A stretch of DNA of 57,401 nucleotides from an uncultured Eubacteriales bacterium. Lineage in GTDB: Bacteria > Bacillota > Clostridia > Oscillospirales > Acutalibacteraceae. The position numbers and the translations under genes are program-made. The stretch spans positions 1-57,401 of the forward strand of contig CAKSNE010000013.1 in the NCBI GenBank assembly GCA_934476085.1, written 5' to 3'. The notes under the pieces were generated by a model. It was not told where the DNA came from. It saw nothing but the letters and a program-made list of their open reading frames with translations, and ran no database searches. Below are positions 17,847 through 25,923 of this stretch, piece after piece; position 1 is the stretch's first letter; the number at the start of each line of letters is the position of its first letter.

Positions 17847-18137
17847 TTATTCTTCAGTTTCTTTGGCCTCCTGCTGTTTTGCAAAACATTCGCTGCAATA
17901 AACAGGACGGTCCTCACGAGGTTTGAATGGAACTTTTGCTTCTTTGCCACAAGCAGCACAAACTGCAGTATACATTTCTCTGTTAGCTTTTGAAGCAGCC
18001 TTTCTTGCATCGCGGCAAGTTTTGCAACGCTGTGGTTCATTTACAAAACCTTTTGCTTCATAAAACTCCTGTTCACCTGCGGTAAAAATAAACTCTTGAC
18101 CGCATTCTTTACATACTAATGTCTTGTCTTCAAACAT
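17847..18137 (-). CDS. Small double zinc-ribbon protein
   Basis: This 96-residue protein has four CxxC pairs: CKEC and CKTC form the first ribbon (about residues 9-41), and CAAC and CSEC form the second (about 61-84). The first part resembles the probable zinc-ribbon domain PF13451, and the second has the pattern VPFKPREDRPVYC common in clostridial zinc-binding proteins. It should bind two zinc ions; a nucleic-acid or regulatory role is possible but not shown. It stands alone between the moxR operon and a sigma factor gene. Confidence 0.82.
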   Translation of the reverse strand: MFEDKTLVCKECGQEFIFTAGEQEFYEAKGFVNEPQRCKTCRDARKAASKANREMYTAVCAACGKEAKVPFKPREDRPVYCSECFAKQQEAKETEE

Positions 18138-18221
18138 TGGGGATACCTCTCTAAATCTTTAATTGCTTTAAGAAATTTCTTAAAGATATATTTTAAAACC
18201 TAATAGGTTTTAAGTCCTCTT

Positions 18222-18785
18222 TTATTTAAGTTTTTTCCTAATTCTTTGCATTGCATTATCAACTGATTTTTGAGAACAAGAAAGCCTTTCAGCAATTTCC
18301 AGATAAGAATCGCCCGATAAATACAGATTTAAAACTTCCTGTTCTTTTTTTGATAAATTTTTAGCAATTTTCTCTTTTAAACCAAATAGATTTTCTTTTG
18401 AAATAATAACACTTTCAGGATTTTCGCTTTTATTACTTTCAATATCAAAACTATCTTCTAAAAAGACTAGGGCATGTTTCGGAATTTGTTTTTTACTAAG
18501 AGATTTTTTTACTGCATCTAAAATTTTTCTGTCAATACATAGAAAAGCAAAGGTAGAAAACGAAGTGCCAAAATCGTTATCATAAGCGTCAACTGCATTC
18601 ATAAGGCCGATAAAACCTTCTTGAACTAAGTCTTCAAAATCAATTCCGCTGTTAACATAAATAGACGCTCTTGAACGTACCGCAAAAACATAACGACCGA
18701 CAAGCGTACTGTAAGCGTCTTGATTACCACTCTTGCATAATTTAATTAATTCTTCATCACTACAACTTTGAAATTTTAAATTCAT
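18222..18785 (-). CDS. SigH-like sigma-70 family RNA polymerase sigma factor
   Basis: This 187-residue sigma factor has region 2 (FEDLVQEGFIGLMNAVDAYD, about residues 45-64, then FSTFAFLCIDRKILDAVKK) and region 4 with a helix-turn-helix (LSKKEQEVLNLYLSGDSYLEIAERLSCSQKSVDNAMQRIRKKL). The pattern FAFLCIDRKI...IPKHALVFLEDS is closest to sporulation sigma factor SigH (Spo0H), although it is about 30 residues shorter than the Bacillus protein. SigH would drive early sporulation genes, including the spoIIA operon that lies next to it here. It could instead be another clostridial alternative sigma factor. Confidence 0.72.
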   Translation of the reverse strand: MNLKFQSCSDEELIKLCKSGNQDAYSTLVGRYVFAVRSRASIYVNSGIDFEDLVQEGFIGLMNAVDAYDNDFGTSFSTFAFLCIDRKILDAVKKSLSKKQIPKHALVFLEDSFDIESNKSENPESVIISKENLFGLKEKIAKNLSKKEQEVLNLYLSGDSYLEIAERLSCSQKSVDNAMQRIRKKLK

Positions 18786-18939
18786 AATTTATTTGCGTAA
18801 AAATAATTGCTAAAACTCTTCCATATCATTTTTGTATATTAATATAATACAACTAAATAATAAAAAAGTCAAGATTTTTTCTATATTTTATATAATAATT
18901 TTTAAAAAATAGATAAAAATTTTATTAAAATCAACAAAA

Positions 18940-19578
18940 TCAACAAAGCTGGTGTCGAAGTGAATTAAGAATAGTTTTCTCTTTTCGTGAAACCTGAACC
19001 TGTGTTAAACCTAAAGCGGCAGCGGTTTGGGTTTGGGTTTTATCCTTAAAATATCTTAATTCTATAATTTTCTTATCTGTGTTTTCCATTTTATCTATCG
19101 CTTGCATAAGCGAAATTTTAGTTATCATACTTTCTTCTTGATTTACACTCGCTTTGTTTGAAATGCTTTCGTCTGCATCAAGCGATTTTACTGCGGTTGA
19201 TGCGGTAATCGCCTCGGCAACTTCTTCGCTTGTAACTCCGAGGGTTTTCGCAAGAACTGAAACGGTCGGCTCTTTTCCGGTTTGTTTTATCGCTTTTTCT
19301 GTTTCTGCTTTTACTTTTAGCGATAATTCTTTTAGCGAGCGTGAGAGCTTTATAGGATTATTTTCACGAAACAAACATTTTATCTCGCCTAAAATAACGG
19401 GAACAGCATAGGTTGAAAACTTGTAGCCGAGTGACTCATCAAACTTTTTTGCCGCTTTAACAAGTCCTATGCACCCGGCGGAATATAGGTCGTCATATTC
19501 AATACCGCGTCCCGTCATTTTGTGGCAACAAGCGTGAACGAGTTTTAGGTTTTCGTTTACTAATTTCTCGTAACTCAT
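18940..19578 (-). CDS. sigF: RNA polymerase sporulation sigma factor SigF
   Basis: SigF is the first forespore-specific sigma factor. The 212-residue protein contains region 2 (EYDDLYSAGCIGLVKAAKKFDESLGYKFSTYAVPVILGEIKCLFR), region 3 (SRSLKELSLKVKAETEKAIKQTGKEPTVSVLAKTLGVT) and region 4 (LRYFKDKTQTQTAAALGLTQVQVSRKEK), all highly typical. It lacks roughly the first 30 residues of the Bacillus protein. Its start overlaps the end of spoIIAB by four bases (ATGA), so translation is coupled. It is the last gene of spoIIAA-spoIIAB-sigF and is held inactive by SpoIIAB. Confidence 0.93.
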   Translation of the reverse strand: MSYEKLVNENLKLVHACCHKMTGRGIEYDDLYSAGCIGLVKAAKKFDESLGYKFSTYAVPVILGEIKCLFRENNPIKLSRSLKELSLKVKAETEKAIKQTGKEPTVSVLAKTLGVTSEEVAEAITASTAVKSLDADESISNKASVNQEESMITKISLMQAIDKMENTDKKIIELRYFKDKTQTQTAAALGLTQVQVSRKEKTILNSLRHQLC

Positions 19579-20003
19579 TTTGAATTAATTCTTTTATAAA
19601 AAGTTACTGTTGTACCTTTTCCAACCGCAGATGTTACACGGATTTTATCGGTAAACGATTGCATTACCGCAAATCCAAGTCCGGCACGCTCAGATCCGCC
19701 TGTTGTAAAAAGCGGTTCCATAGCCTTTTCAATATCGGGAATACCGCAACCTTTATCACGAATTCTTATCATAACTCGGTTGTCGGATAGTATTTTTACT
19801 GATATGTAAATATCGCCGGTGGTTTCTTTATAAGCGTGAACAATGCAGTTTGTAACCGCCTCGCTAACCGCAGTTTTTATGTCTGAAATTTCTTCAATAA
19901 CAGGGTCAAGTTGTGCAATAAATGCACCGACTGCAACACGAGCAAAACTTTCGTTAGCCGATTTGCCCGAAAGTTGCATTTTAAATTGATTTATAACTTT
20001 CAT
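19575..20003 (-). CDS. spoIIAB: Anti-sigma F factor, serine kinase
   Basis: SpoIIAB binds SigF and keeps it inactive, and phosphorylates SpoIIAA. The 142-residue length is normal. The GHKL ATPase boxes are visible: N-box EAVTNCIVHAYKE (about residues 47-59), G1 IRDKGCGIPDIEKAMEP (about 81-97) and G2 GSERAGLGFAVMQSFTD. It begins one base after the spoIIAA stop and overlaps sigF by four bases. Confidence 0.95.
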   Translation of the reverse strand: MKVINQFKMQLSGKSANESFARVAVGAFIAQLDPVIEEISDIKTAVSEAVTNCIVHAYKETTGDIYISVKILSDNRVMIRIRDKGCGIPDIEKAMEPLFTTGGSERAGLGFAVMQSFTDKIRVTSAVGKGTTVTFYKRINSK

Positions 20004-20004
20004 A

Positions 20005-20319
20005 TTATTCGTTCCTTTCTATTTTTGCCAGCCTGTCCATTCCCGCAAGTTTTAGAACTCGCAATGTGTTAGGCGATGGATTTTTTATTGTAATTTCGCC
20101 GCCTATGGCTTTCATCGCTTTGTATCTGCCCATAATAAGTCCAATGCCCGAGCTATCCATAAAGCTAACATCGGAAAAATCAAGCACCAGCGAATTAGGG
20201 CTTGTGTTTTCAATTTCGTTATCAATTTTTTCTCGTGTGCCTTTGGCGGTGTGGTGGTCAATTTCGCCGTCAAGACGGACAAGCAGAGTAGTTCCGTTTA
20301 CAATGATTTCACATTCCAT
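20005..20319 (-). CDS. spoIIAA: Anti-sigma F factor antagonist
   Basis: SpoIIAA is the STAS-domain anti-anti-sigma factor that releases SigF when dephosphorylated. The phosphorylatable serine is in LDFSDVSFMDSSGIGLIMGRYKAM. The start at 20319 gives 104 residues. The frame can be extended to 20355, but only this ATG has a proper ribosome-binding site (GAAAGG, nine bases upstream), and the extra upstream codons would lie inside the folC terminator. It is the first gene of the operon. Confidence 0.93.
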   Translation of the reverse strand: MECEIIVNGTTLLVRLDGEIDHHTAKGTREKIDNEIENTSPNSLVLDFSDVSFMDSSGIGLIMGRYKAMKAIGGEITIKNPSPNTLRVLKLAGMDRLAKIERNE

Positions 20320-20333
20320 TTTTTTCATCCTTT

Positions 20334-20369
20334 CAAAAAAATAAGCCTGTATCAAAATGATACAGGCTT
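20334..20369 (-). terminator. Intrinsic terminator of folC, just upstream of spoIIAA
   Basis: AAGCCTGTATC (20343-20353) pairs with GATACAGGCTT (20359-20369), followed on the minus strand by ATTTTTTT. It insulates spoIIAA from folC transcription, so the spoIIA promoter must lie within about 80 bp. Confidence 0.92.
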
Positions 20370-20398
20370 AAGGTTAAATTTACAGTCGAAATATGTTG

Positions 20399-21646
20399 TT
20401 AATCTTCTAATATTTTTAGTGCGTCAGAGCAAAGATAAAATGAACCGCAAATAACAAAGTCTTCATTTGCTTTTCTTTCTTGCAAAATGGCTTTTTTATA
20501 ATCAGCAATCGGCATTACATTGTCGCAATATTTTTCTGCTTTTTCTGCCAGTTCATCAGCGGTTAGCGAGCGTGGATTGTTTACTGTAACAGTGATTATC
20601 TTTGAAAAAAGCGGTGCAATTTCAGATATAACCGTGCTAACATCTTTGTCTTTCATCATACCGATAATGGCGGTTGGCTTGTCAAAATATTTCTCTAAAT
20701 GTTCTTTAAGTGCCTTTACGCCGTCAGGGTTGTGTGCACCGTCTAATAAAATCTTCGGATTTTCTGAAAAAAGTTGCAAACGAGCAGGAAAAAATGCTTT
20801 TTCAGCGCCGTTTTTAATTTGGCTATCAGTAACTTTTAATCCGCTTTTTTCAATCGCAGTAACTGCGGTTATAAAGTTTAGCGGTTGGAACATACCCGGA
20901 ATTTTAAGGGCAATATCAAGGTCGTTAAATCTAATAATATCGCCGTTAATGTGTCGGTCAACAATTGAAATGCGTTCGTTTTTGGCTATGGTTAAATTGC
21001 TGTGTTTCTTTATTGCAACATCTTCAATTACCTTAAAAACTTCCTCTTTTTGAACAGGGTAGAGAACACTCTCGCAGTTTTCTTTGATAATGCCCGCTTT
21101 TTCAAAGGCAATTTTGTCAACAGTATCGCCAAGTTGTGCGGTGTGGTCAAGTGAGATTGAACAAATAACGCTCACTAGCGGATTTTTAATAACGTTTGTT
21201 GAGTCAAATCGTCCGCCTAGTCCAACTTCAAGCACAACAACATCGCAATTATTTTGATAAAAATACATCATACCGATTGCGGTAACAATTTCAAATTCGG
21301 TAGGTATTTCATCATCAGGATATGTGTCGATAATGCTTTTTATTTTTTCAACAATTTTTATAAGCTCATCTTCGCTTATCATTTCGCCGTTTATTTGAAA
21401 ACGCTCACGAAAATCAATGATATAAGGTGAAGTAAAAAGTCCTGTTTTGTAGCCGGCTTGTTGCAAAATAGATGAACAGTAGGCGCAAACAGAGCCTTTT
21501 CCGTTTGTTCCGGCAATATGAATAAATTTTAATTTGTCTTGTGGATTGCCAAGGTCATTAAGCAGTTTTGTCACTCGCTCAAGCCCTAATTTTGAGCCGA
21601 AAATTAAAAATGAATCAATATATTCAGTCGCTTGTTCGTATGTCAT
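20399..21646 (-). CDS. folC: Bifunctional folylpolyglutamate synthase/dihydrofolate synthase
   Basis: FolC adds glutamate to dihydropteroate and to folates. The 415-residue protein has the ATP loop HIAGTNGKGSVCAYCSSILQQAG (about residues 42-64), the SLDHTAQLGDTVDKIAFEKAGIIK motif (about 162-185) and LLDGAHNPDGVKAL (about 296-309), all family signatures. It follows valS on the minus strand, with a terminator between them, and ends in its own strong terminator before spoIIAA. Confidence 0.93.
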   Translation of the reverse strand: MTYEQATEYIDSFLIFGSKLGLERVTKLLNDLGNPQDKLKFIHIAGTNGKGSVCAYCSSILQQAGYKTGLFTSPYIIDFRERFQINGEMISEDELIKIVEKIKSIIDTYPDDEIPTEFEIVTAIGMMYFYQNNCDVVVLEVGLGGRFDSTNVIKNPLVSVICSISLDHTAQLGDTVDKIAFEKAGIIKENCESVLYPVQKEEVFKVIEDVAIKKHSNLTIAKNERISIVDRHINGDIIRFNDLDIALKIPGMFQPLNFITAVTAIEKSGLKVTDSQIKNGAEKAFFPARLQLFSENPKILLDGAHNPDGVKALKEHLEKYFDKPTAIIGMMKDKDVSTVISEIAPLFSKIITVTVNNPRSLTADELAEKAEKYCDNVMPIADYKKAILQERKANEDFVICGSFYLCSDALKILED

Positions 21647-21685
21647 AAATCATTCAACTCCTGTAATGTTTGCATTGAATTTTGT

Positions 21686-21716
21686 AAAAAGCAGGGCAAG
21701 ATTTTGCCCTGCTTTT
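21686..21716 (-). terminator. Intrinsic terminator of valS
   Basis: AAAAGCAGGGCAA and TTGCCCTGCTTTT pair around a five-base loop, with TTTTTAC following on the minus strand. It lies just after the valS stop and 40 bp before folC; some readthrough into folC is likely, since no clear folC promoter is seen. Confidence 0.92.
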
Positions 21717-21720
21717 ATTA

Positions 21721-24333
21721 TTATAATTTTGCTAATTGTTCGTCGATAAGGGCGATTTTTTCTTTAAATTCTTTGGCTTTTTGTTTTTGCTCTTCAACAA
21801 CTTTTTCAGGCGCTTTTGATAAGAAACCTTCATTTGAGAGCTTACGCTCTGTTTGTTCAAGTTTCTTCAAAACTGCGTCTTTTTCTTTGTTAAGTCTTGC
21901 TTTTTCAGCCTCAAAATCAACCAATTCGCCAAGCGGAATATAAATTGTAGCGTCGCTTGTTACAATAGAAACTGCGTTTTCAATAGCAAAACTGTCAGCA
22001 ACTTCAACGCTTGAACCGCTGGCTAATTTTGCGATTACTGCACTTGAAGTGTTGAATATATCCTGCTTTTCGGTTGCAATGTAAATTGCCGCTTTTTTGC
22101 TAGGAGCAACATTCATTTCACTTCTTCTTGTACGAATTGCTTTAACCGCTGACATTATACTTTCAAACTCTGCCTCTTCTTTTGCAAAGTTTAATTTTTC
22201 GTCATACTCAATCCAATCGCTAATCATAATTGATTCGCCATCGTGAGGCAAGGTTTGCCAGATTTCTTCTGTGATAAACGGCATAAATGGGTGTAAAAGT
22301 TTCATACAACCGCTCATTACATAAACTAAAACAGCTTTTGCAGTAGCCTTATCATCACTGTTTAAACGAATTTTTGCAATTTCGATATACCAATCGCAGA
22401 ATACATCCCATATAAAATCATACAATTTTTGAACTGCAAGTCCTAGTTCAAATTTTTCAAGATTTTCTGTAACATCTTTAGCCAAAGTATTGAATTTAGA
22501 AATAATCCATTTATCTTCAACTGCCAAGTTTTCAGGAATATGAGGAGCAGGCTCTTCATCATCTAAATTCATCAAAATAAATCTAGCGGCATTCCAAATT
22601 TTATTAGCAAAGTTTCTTGATGCTTCAACTCGTTCAGGCAAATAACGCATATCATTTCCCGGGCTGTTACCTGTTGCAAGAGTAAAGCGGAGTGCATCTG
22701 CACCGTATTTATCAATCTCTTGTAATGGGTCAACACCGTTTCCGAGTGATTTTGACATTTTTCTGCCTTGCGGGTCACGAACAAGACCATGGATAAGAAC
22801 AGTTTTAAACGGTACTTCGCCCATATGCTCGATACCAGAGAAAATCATTCTTGCAACCCAGAAGAAAATAATATCGTAACCGGTTACAAGGGTAGAAGTA
22901 GGGTAGAAGTAATCTAATTCTTTTGTTTTATCAGGCCAGCCGAGTGTTGAAAAAGGCCAAAGTGCTGACGAAAACCAAGTATCAAGAGTATCAGGGTCTT
23001 GAGTTAGTTTTGTTGAATGACATTTTGGGCATTCGTGTGGTGCGTCTTTTGCAACGATAACTTCGCCGCAATCATCACAATAGTAAGCAGGAATTCTGTG
23101 TCCCCACCATAACTGACGAGAAATACACCAGTCTTTGATGTTTTCCATCCAATGATAATATATTTTGTCAAAACGTTCAGGAATAAATTTTGTTTCGCCT
23201 TTTTTAACTGCTTCAATAGCAGGCTTTGCCAGTGGCTCCATTTTAACAAACCACTGTTTTGAAACTCTTGGCTCAACAGTTGTGCCACAACGGTAGCAAG
23301 TACCGACATTGTGAGTGTGGTCTTCGATTTTTACTAAGAAACCGCCTTCTTCAAGGTCTTTAACAATTTGTTTTCTAGCGGTATATCTGTCCATACCTGC
23401 GTATTTCGGATAATCTTTAACAATTTTTGCGTCATCGGTTAAAACATTGATTACAGGTAAGTTATGACGAAGTCCGACTTCAAAGTCGTTAGGGTCGTGG
23501 GCAGGAGTGATTTTTACAACGCCTGTACCGAAGTCAACCGAAACGTAATCATCGGCAACAACAGGAATTTCTCTGCCAACGAGAGGTAGAGTTAAAGTTT
23601 TGCCGATAATATCTTTATAGCGGTCATCATTAGGGTTTACTGCAACTGCGGTATCACCGAGCAATGTTTCAGGACGAGTAGTAGCGAGTTCAACATAACC
23701 GCTGCCGTCGGTAAGAGGGTAGCGCAAATGCCAGAATGAACCTGCTTGCTCTTCATATTCAACTTCTGCATCAGAAATTGAAGTTAAGCATTTAGGACAC
23801 CAGTTGATAATACGCTCGCCTTGATAAATAAGGCCTTTTTCATAAAGGTTTACAAAAACTTCTCTGACTGCTTTGTTGCAACCTTCGTCCATTGTAAAGC
23901 GTTCGCGTTTCCAATCGCAAGAACTACCCATTTTTTTAAGTTGTTCGATAATTCTTCCGCCGTATTGTTTTTTCCAATCCCAAGCACGCTCTAAAAACTT
24001 ATCTCTGCCAAGGTCTTCTTTTGAAATGCCTTCTTCTCGCATTTTTTCAACAATTTTAGCCTCGGTAGCGATAGATGCGTGGTCAGTACCCGGCACCCAA
24101 AGGGTAGAGTAGCCCTGCATTCTTTTAAAACGAATTAAAATATCCTGCAAGGTGTTATCAAGTGCATGACCCATATGAAGCTGACCTGTAATGTTTGGCG
24201 GTGGAATAACTATTGTATAAGGTTTTTTCTTATCGTCAACCTCTGCGTGAAAATAGTCACCGTCAACCCAAAATTTATAGGTACGATCTTCAACTTCTTT
24301 TGGATCGTATTGTTTAGCCAAATCTTTTGCCAT
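21721..24333 (-). CDS. valS: Valine--tRNA ligase
   Basis: ValS charges tRNA-Val and edits mischarged threonine. The 870-residue length is normal. The HIGH motif is in PPPNITGQLHMGHALDN (about residues 44-60), the editing domain follows, KMSKS is in GRKMSKSLGNGVDP (about 526-539), and the C-terminal coiled coil is KARLNKEKDAVLKKLEQTERKL. The start is about 240 bases below its promoter. That leader carries an 18-codon Val-rich ORF and an intrinsic terminator instead of the T-box usual in Firmicutes, so expression probably responds to charged tRNA-Val by attenuation. Confidence 0.96.
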   Translation of the reverse strand: MAKDLAKQYDPKEVEDRTYKFWVDGDYFHAEVDDKKKPYTIVIPPPNITGQLHMGHALDNTLQDILIRFKRMQGYSTLWVPGTDHASIATEAKIVEKMREEGISKEDLGRDKFLERAWDWKKQYGGRIIEQLKKMGSSCDWKRERFTMDEGCNKAVREVFVNLYEKGLIYQGERIINWCPKCLTSISDAEVEYEEQAGSFWHLRYPLTDGSGYVELATTRPETLLGDTAVAVNPNDDRYKDIIGKTLTLPLVGREIPVVADDYVSVDFGTGVVKITPAHDPNDFEVGLRHNLPVINVLTDDAKIVKDYPKYAGMDRYTARKQIVKDLEEGGFLVKIEDHTHNVGTCYRCGTTVEPRVSKQWFVKMEPLAKPAIEAVKKGETKFIPERFDKIYYHWMENIKDWCISRQLWWGHRIPAYYCDDCGEVIVAKDAPHECPKCHSTKLTQDPDTLDTWFSSALWPFSTLGWPDKTKELDYFYPTSTLVTGYDIIFFWVARMIFSGIEHMGEVPFKTVLIHGLVRDPQGRKMSKSLGNGVDPLQEIDKYGADALRFTLATGNSPGNDMRYLPERVEASRNFANKIWNAARFILMNLDDEEPAPHIPENLAVEDKWIISKFNTLAKDVTENLEKFELGLAVQKLYDFIWDVFCDWYIEIAKIRLNSDDKATAKAVLVYVMSGCMKLLHPFMPFITEEIWQTLPHDGESIMISDWIEYDEKLNFAKEEAEFESIMSAVKAIRTRRSEMNVAPSKKAAIYIATEKQDIFNTSSAVIAKLASGSSVEVADSFAIENAVSIVTSDATIYIPLGELVDFEAEKARLNKEKDAVLKKLEQTERKLSNEGFLSKAPEKVVEEQKQKAKEFKEKIALIDEQLAKL

Positions 24334-24416
24334 AAAAATTTCATTCCTAACGTTTTAAAATTCACAATTATAAATATAATACCATTTTTTACACAGTTTT
24401 TCAAGTAATACGTGCA

Positions 24417-24456
24417 AAAAACAAAAAGCGTCAGACTTTATTAAAAAGCCTGACGC
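24417..24456 (-). terminator. Attenuator terminator in the valS leader
   Basis: On the minus strand, GCGTCAGGCTTT and AAAGTCTGACGC form a stem with one G-U pair, followed by TTTTTGTTTTTT. It lies between the leader peptide ORF and valS. The sequence over the leader stop codon (24487-24499) resembles its 5' arm (GCGTAACGGGCTT versus GCGTCAGGCTT) and could compete for the 3' arm. Confidence 0.88.
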
Positions 24457-24493
24457 ATTAATACTAAAAAATTAGCACAAGAAATCAAGCCCG

Positions 24494-24550
24494 TTACGCT
24501 TTCACGACGGACACGACGACTGTATTTTCAAAAGTGATAAAATTAGTCAT
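24494..24550 (-). CDS. Valine-rich leader peptide of valS (18 residues)
   Basis: The ORF encodes MTNFITFENTVVVSVVKA. Five of six consecutive codons (residues 11-16) are for valine (GTC GTC GTG, then GTC GTG after a Ser). An AGGAG ribosome-binding site (24560-24564) sits nine bases before the ATG, and a consensus promoter lies about 30 bases further up. The intrinsic terminator at 24417-24456 follows and then valS. The arrangement is that of the classical amino-acid biosynthesis leaders such as ilvL or hisL: stalling at Val codons when charged tRNA-Val is low would favour readthrough. The mechanism is inferred; the elements are read directly. Confidence 0.85.
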   Translation of the reverse strand: MTNFITFENTVVVSVVKA

Positions 24551-24583
24551 CTTTGATTTCTCCTAAAACAAAATTATGTTTAT

Positions 24584-24612
24584 ATGGTAGCATTATTAGA
24601 CTTGTTTGTCAA
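24584..24612 (-). promoter_or_regulatory. valS promoter
   Basis: On the minus strand, TTGACA (24607-24612) is followed by a 17-base spacer and TACCAT (24584-24589). Transcription would begin near 24577, just before the leader peptide ribosome-binding site. Confidence 0.8.
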
Positions 24613-24631
24613 GTATAACGCTAAAACAAAA

Positions 24632-25051
24632 CTATTTATTGTTTTTTCTGTATTCCAAAAAACTCTCTAAAATCATAACTGCGGCGACTGCATCAACAAC
24701 ATTTTTTCGCTTTTTTCCACGAACGTTTGTAACGTTCAGCGCATTGTGCGACATAACCGTTGTGCAACGCTCGTCATACATTTGAGTTTTAATACCCGAT
24801 TTTTCTTCGATAATTTTTGCAATACGCTCACATTCTGTGGCACGCTCGCCCTTTGTGCCGTCCATATTAAGCGGAAGTCCGACAACGATTAGTTCGGCAG
24901 AAAGTTCTTTTGCCGATTTTACAACTTCTTCAATAAGCTTTGGCTCGTATTTTTCAAAAATTACTTTAACGGGAGAGGCTAACATTTCAAGCGGGTCGCA
25001 AGCAGCAATTCCTGTTCTTGAAAGTCCCAAATCAACCGACATTATTTTCAT
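24632..25051 (-). CDS. ruvX: Putative pre-16S rRNA nuclease / Holliday junction resolvase-like (YqgF/RuvX)
   Basis: This 139-residue protein has the YqgF RNase H-like fold. It begins IMSVDLGLSRTGIAACDP with the first catalytic Asp at about residue 6, then LIVVGLPLNMDGTKGERA (about 54-71), QMYDERCTTVMSHNAL (about 92-107) and VDAVAAVMIL (about 122-131) with a late Asp. The family is reported to process the 5' end of 16S rRNA. It begins 3 bp after the lipoprotein gene on the same strand and ends just above the valS promoter. Confidence 0.9.
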   Translation of the reverse strand: MKIMSVDLGLSRTGIAACDPLEMLASPVKVIFEKYEPKLIEEVVKSAKELSAELIVVGLPLNMDGTKGERATECERIAKIIEEKSGIKTQMYDERCTTVMSHNALNVTNVRGKKRKNVVDAVAAVMILESFLEYRKNNK

Positions 25052-25054
25052 AAA

Positions 25055-25903
25055 TTATTGAACCGATGAAGCAGGTGATGTAACAACGGTAGTAGTTTCG
25101 CTTTCCGGTGCATCTGCTCCGACTAATCCGCTTGCCGAAGTGCTAGGTGCAGATGTTACAGTAGCGTCTGCTCCTGTTGTAGTTGGCTGACAAGTAGAAA
25201 AGCCGTTATAAACAGAAGTCTCGGTTAATGCAACTACCAATAAATTGTCGTCACTGAAAATAAAGTCAAGACGCTTTGTACCAAAATTATAGGTTAATCT
25301 TGTTGGATTAGACGGAGTGCCAAGGCAGAAGAAAAGTTGGTCAAAATCAGGAATATCTGCTACATCAGGCTCGCCTAATGAATGAATTACATCAATAGAA
25401 GGGCAATTTCCTATGTTAAATCCAAAAGCTTTGTTACTGCAAACAATAATTGCCGCACCGCTTGCCATTTTATCATTAGCATAAAAATATTTTTCGCCTT
25501 CATAATAAACTGAAGTTAAAGAAGAACCTACATAATATTCATAATATTCTTCATTGTTGCCGATTTCAGTAACATAATTAGGGTTTTCGGCAACTGTTTT
25601 GGTAATAATTTTTGTTTTGTCGCCCTTTTTTTGAATTTCAGTTTCAGCAGTAGTTGTTTCAGGTTGAATAATATTTAAAAAATACTGTTTTACTTCATCA
25701 ACACTAGTTCCCAAAGCAAAATGTGCACCGTCGATTTTGCCTGATTCTACTTGCTTTTTAACTTCGTCTTTTGTTATTACAACGTGTCTTTTAGATGTTG
25801 TTTGTTTAGTGTCATCTGAACTTTTACTTGATTTAAACCAATTACAAGAGCCGAGTGACAATAAAACGGCTATGCAAATAACTAAACTTAATGTTTTTTT
25901 CAT
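25055..25903 (-). CDS. Lipoprotein of unknown function
   Basis: The 282-residue protein begins with a lipoprotein signal: KK, a hydrophobic core and the lipobox LGSC (Cys20). A Ser/Thr/Lys-rich linker, a central domain of about 170 residues and a Thr/Ser/Ala-rich tail follow. I do not recognise the central domain; it contains LGTSVDEVKQYF and LGEPDVADIPDFDQLFF, a pattern loosely like small repeated extracellular lipoprotein domains. It should sit on the outer face of the membrane. It lies between pncB (20 bp) and ruvX (3 bp), so the three are probably co-transcribed. Confidence 0.75.
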   Translation of the reverse strand: MKKTLSLVICIAVLLSLGSCNWFKSSKSSDDTKQTTSKRHVVITKDEVKKQVESGKIDGAHFALGTSVDEVKQYFLNIIQPETTTAETEIQKKGDKTKIITKTVAENPNYVTEIGNNEEYYEYYVGSSLTSVYYEGEKYFYANDKMASGAAIIVCSNKAFGFNIGNCPSIDVIHSLGEPDVADIPDFDQLFFCLGTPSNPTRLTYNFGTKRLDFIFSDDNLLVVALTETSVYNGFSTCQPTTTGADATVTSAPSTSASGLVGADAPESETTTVVTSPASSVQ

Positions 25904-25923
25904 TTTGATTTACTCCTTACAAA

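Noticed and set aside
20320..20355. Longer SpoIIAA starting at 20355
   Set aside because: The extra codons lie inside the folC terminator and have no ribosome-binding site; the ATG at 20317-20319 does.
24334..24576. A T-box riboswitch before valS
   Set aside because: No T-box consensus is present; the leader is instead explained by the Val-rich ORF and terminator.
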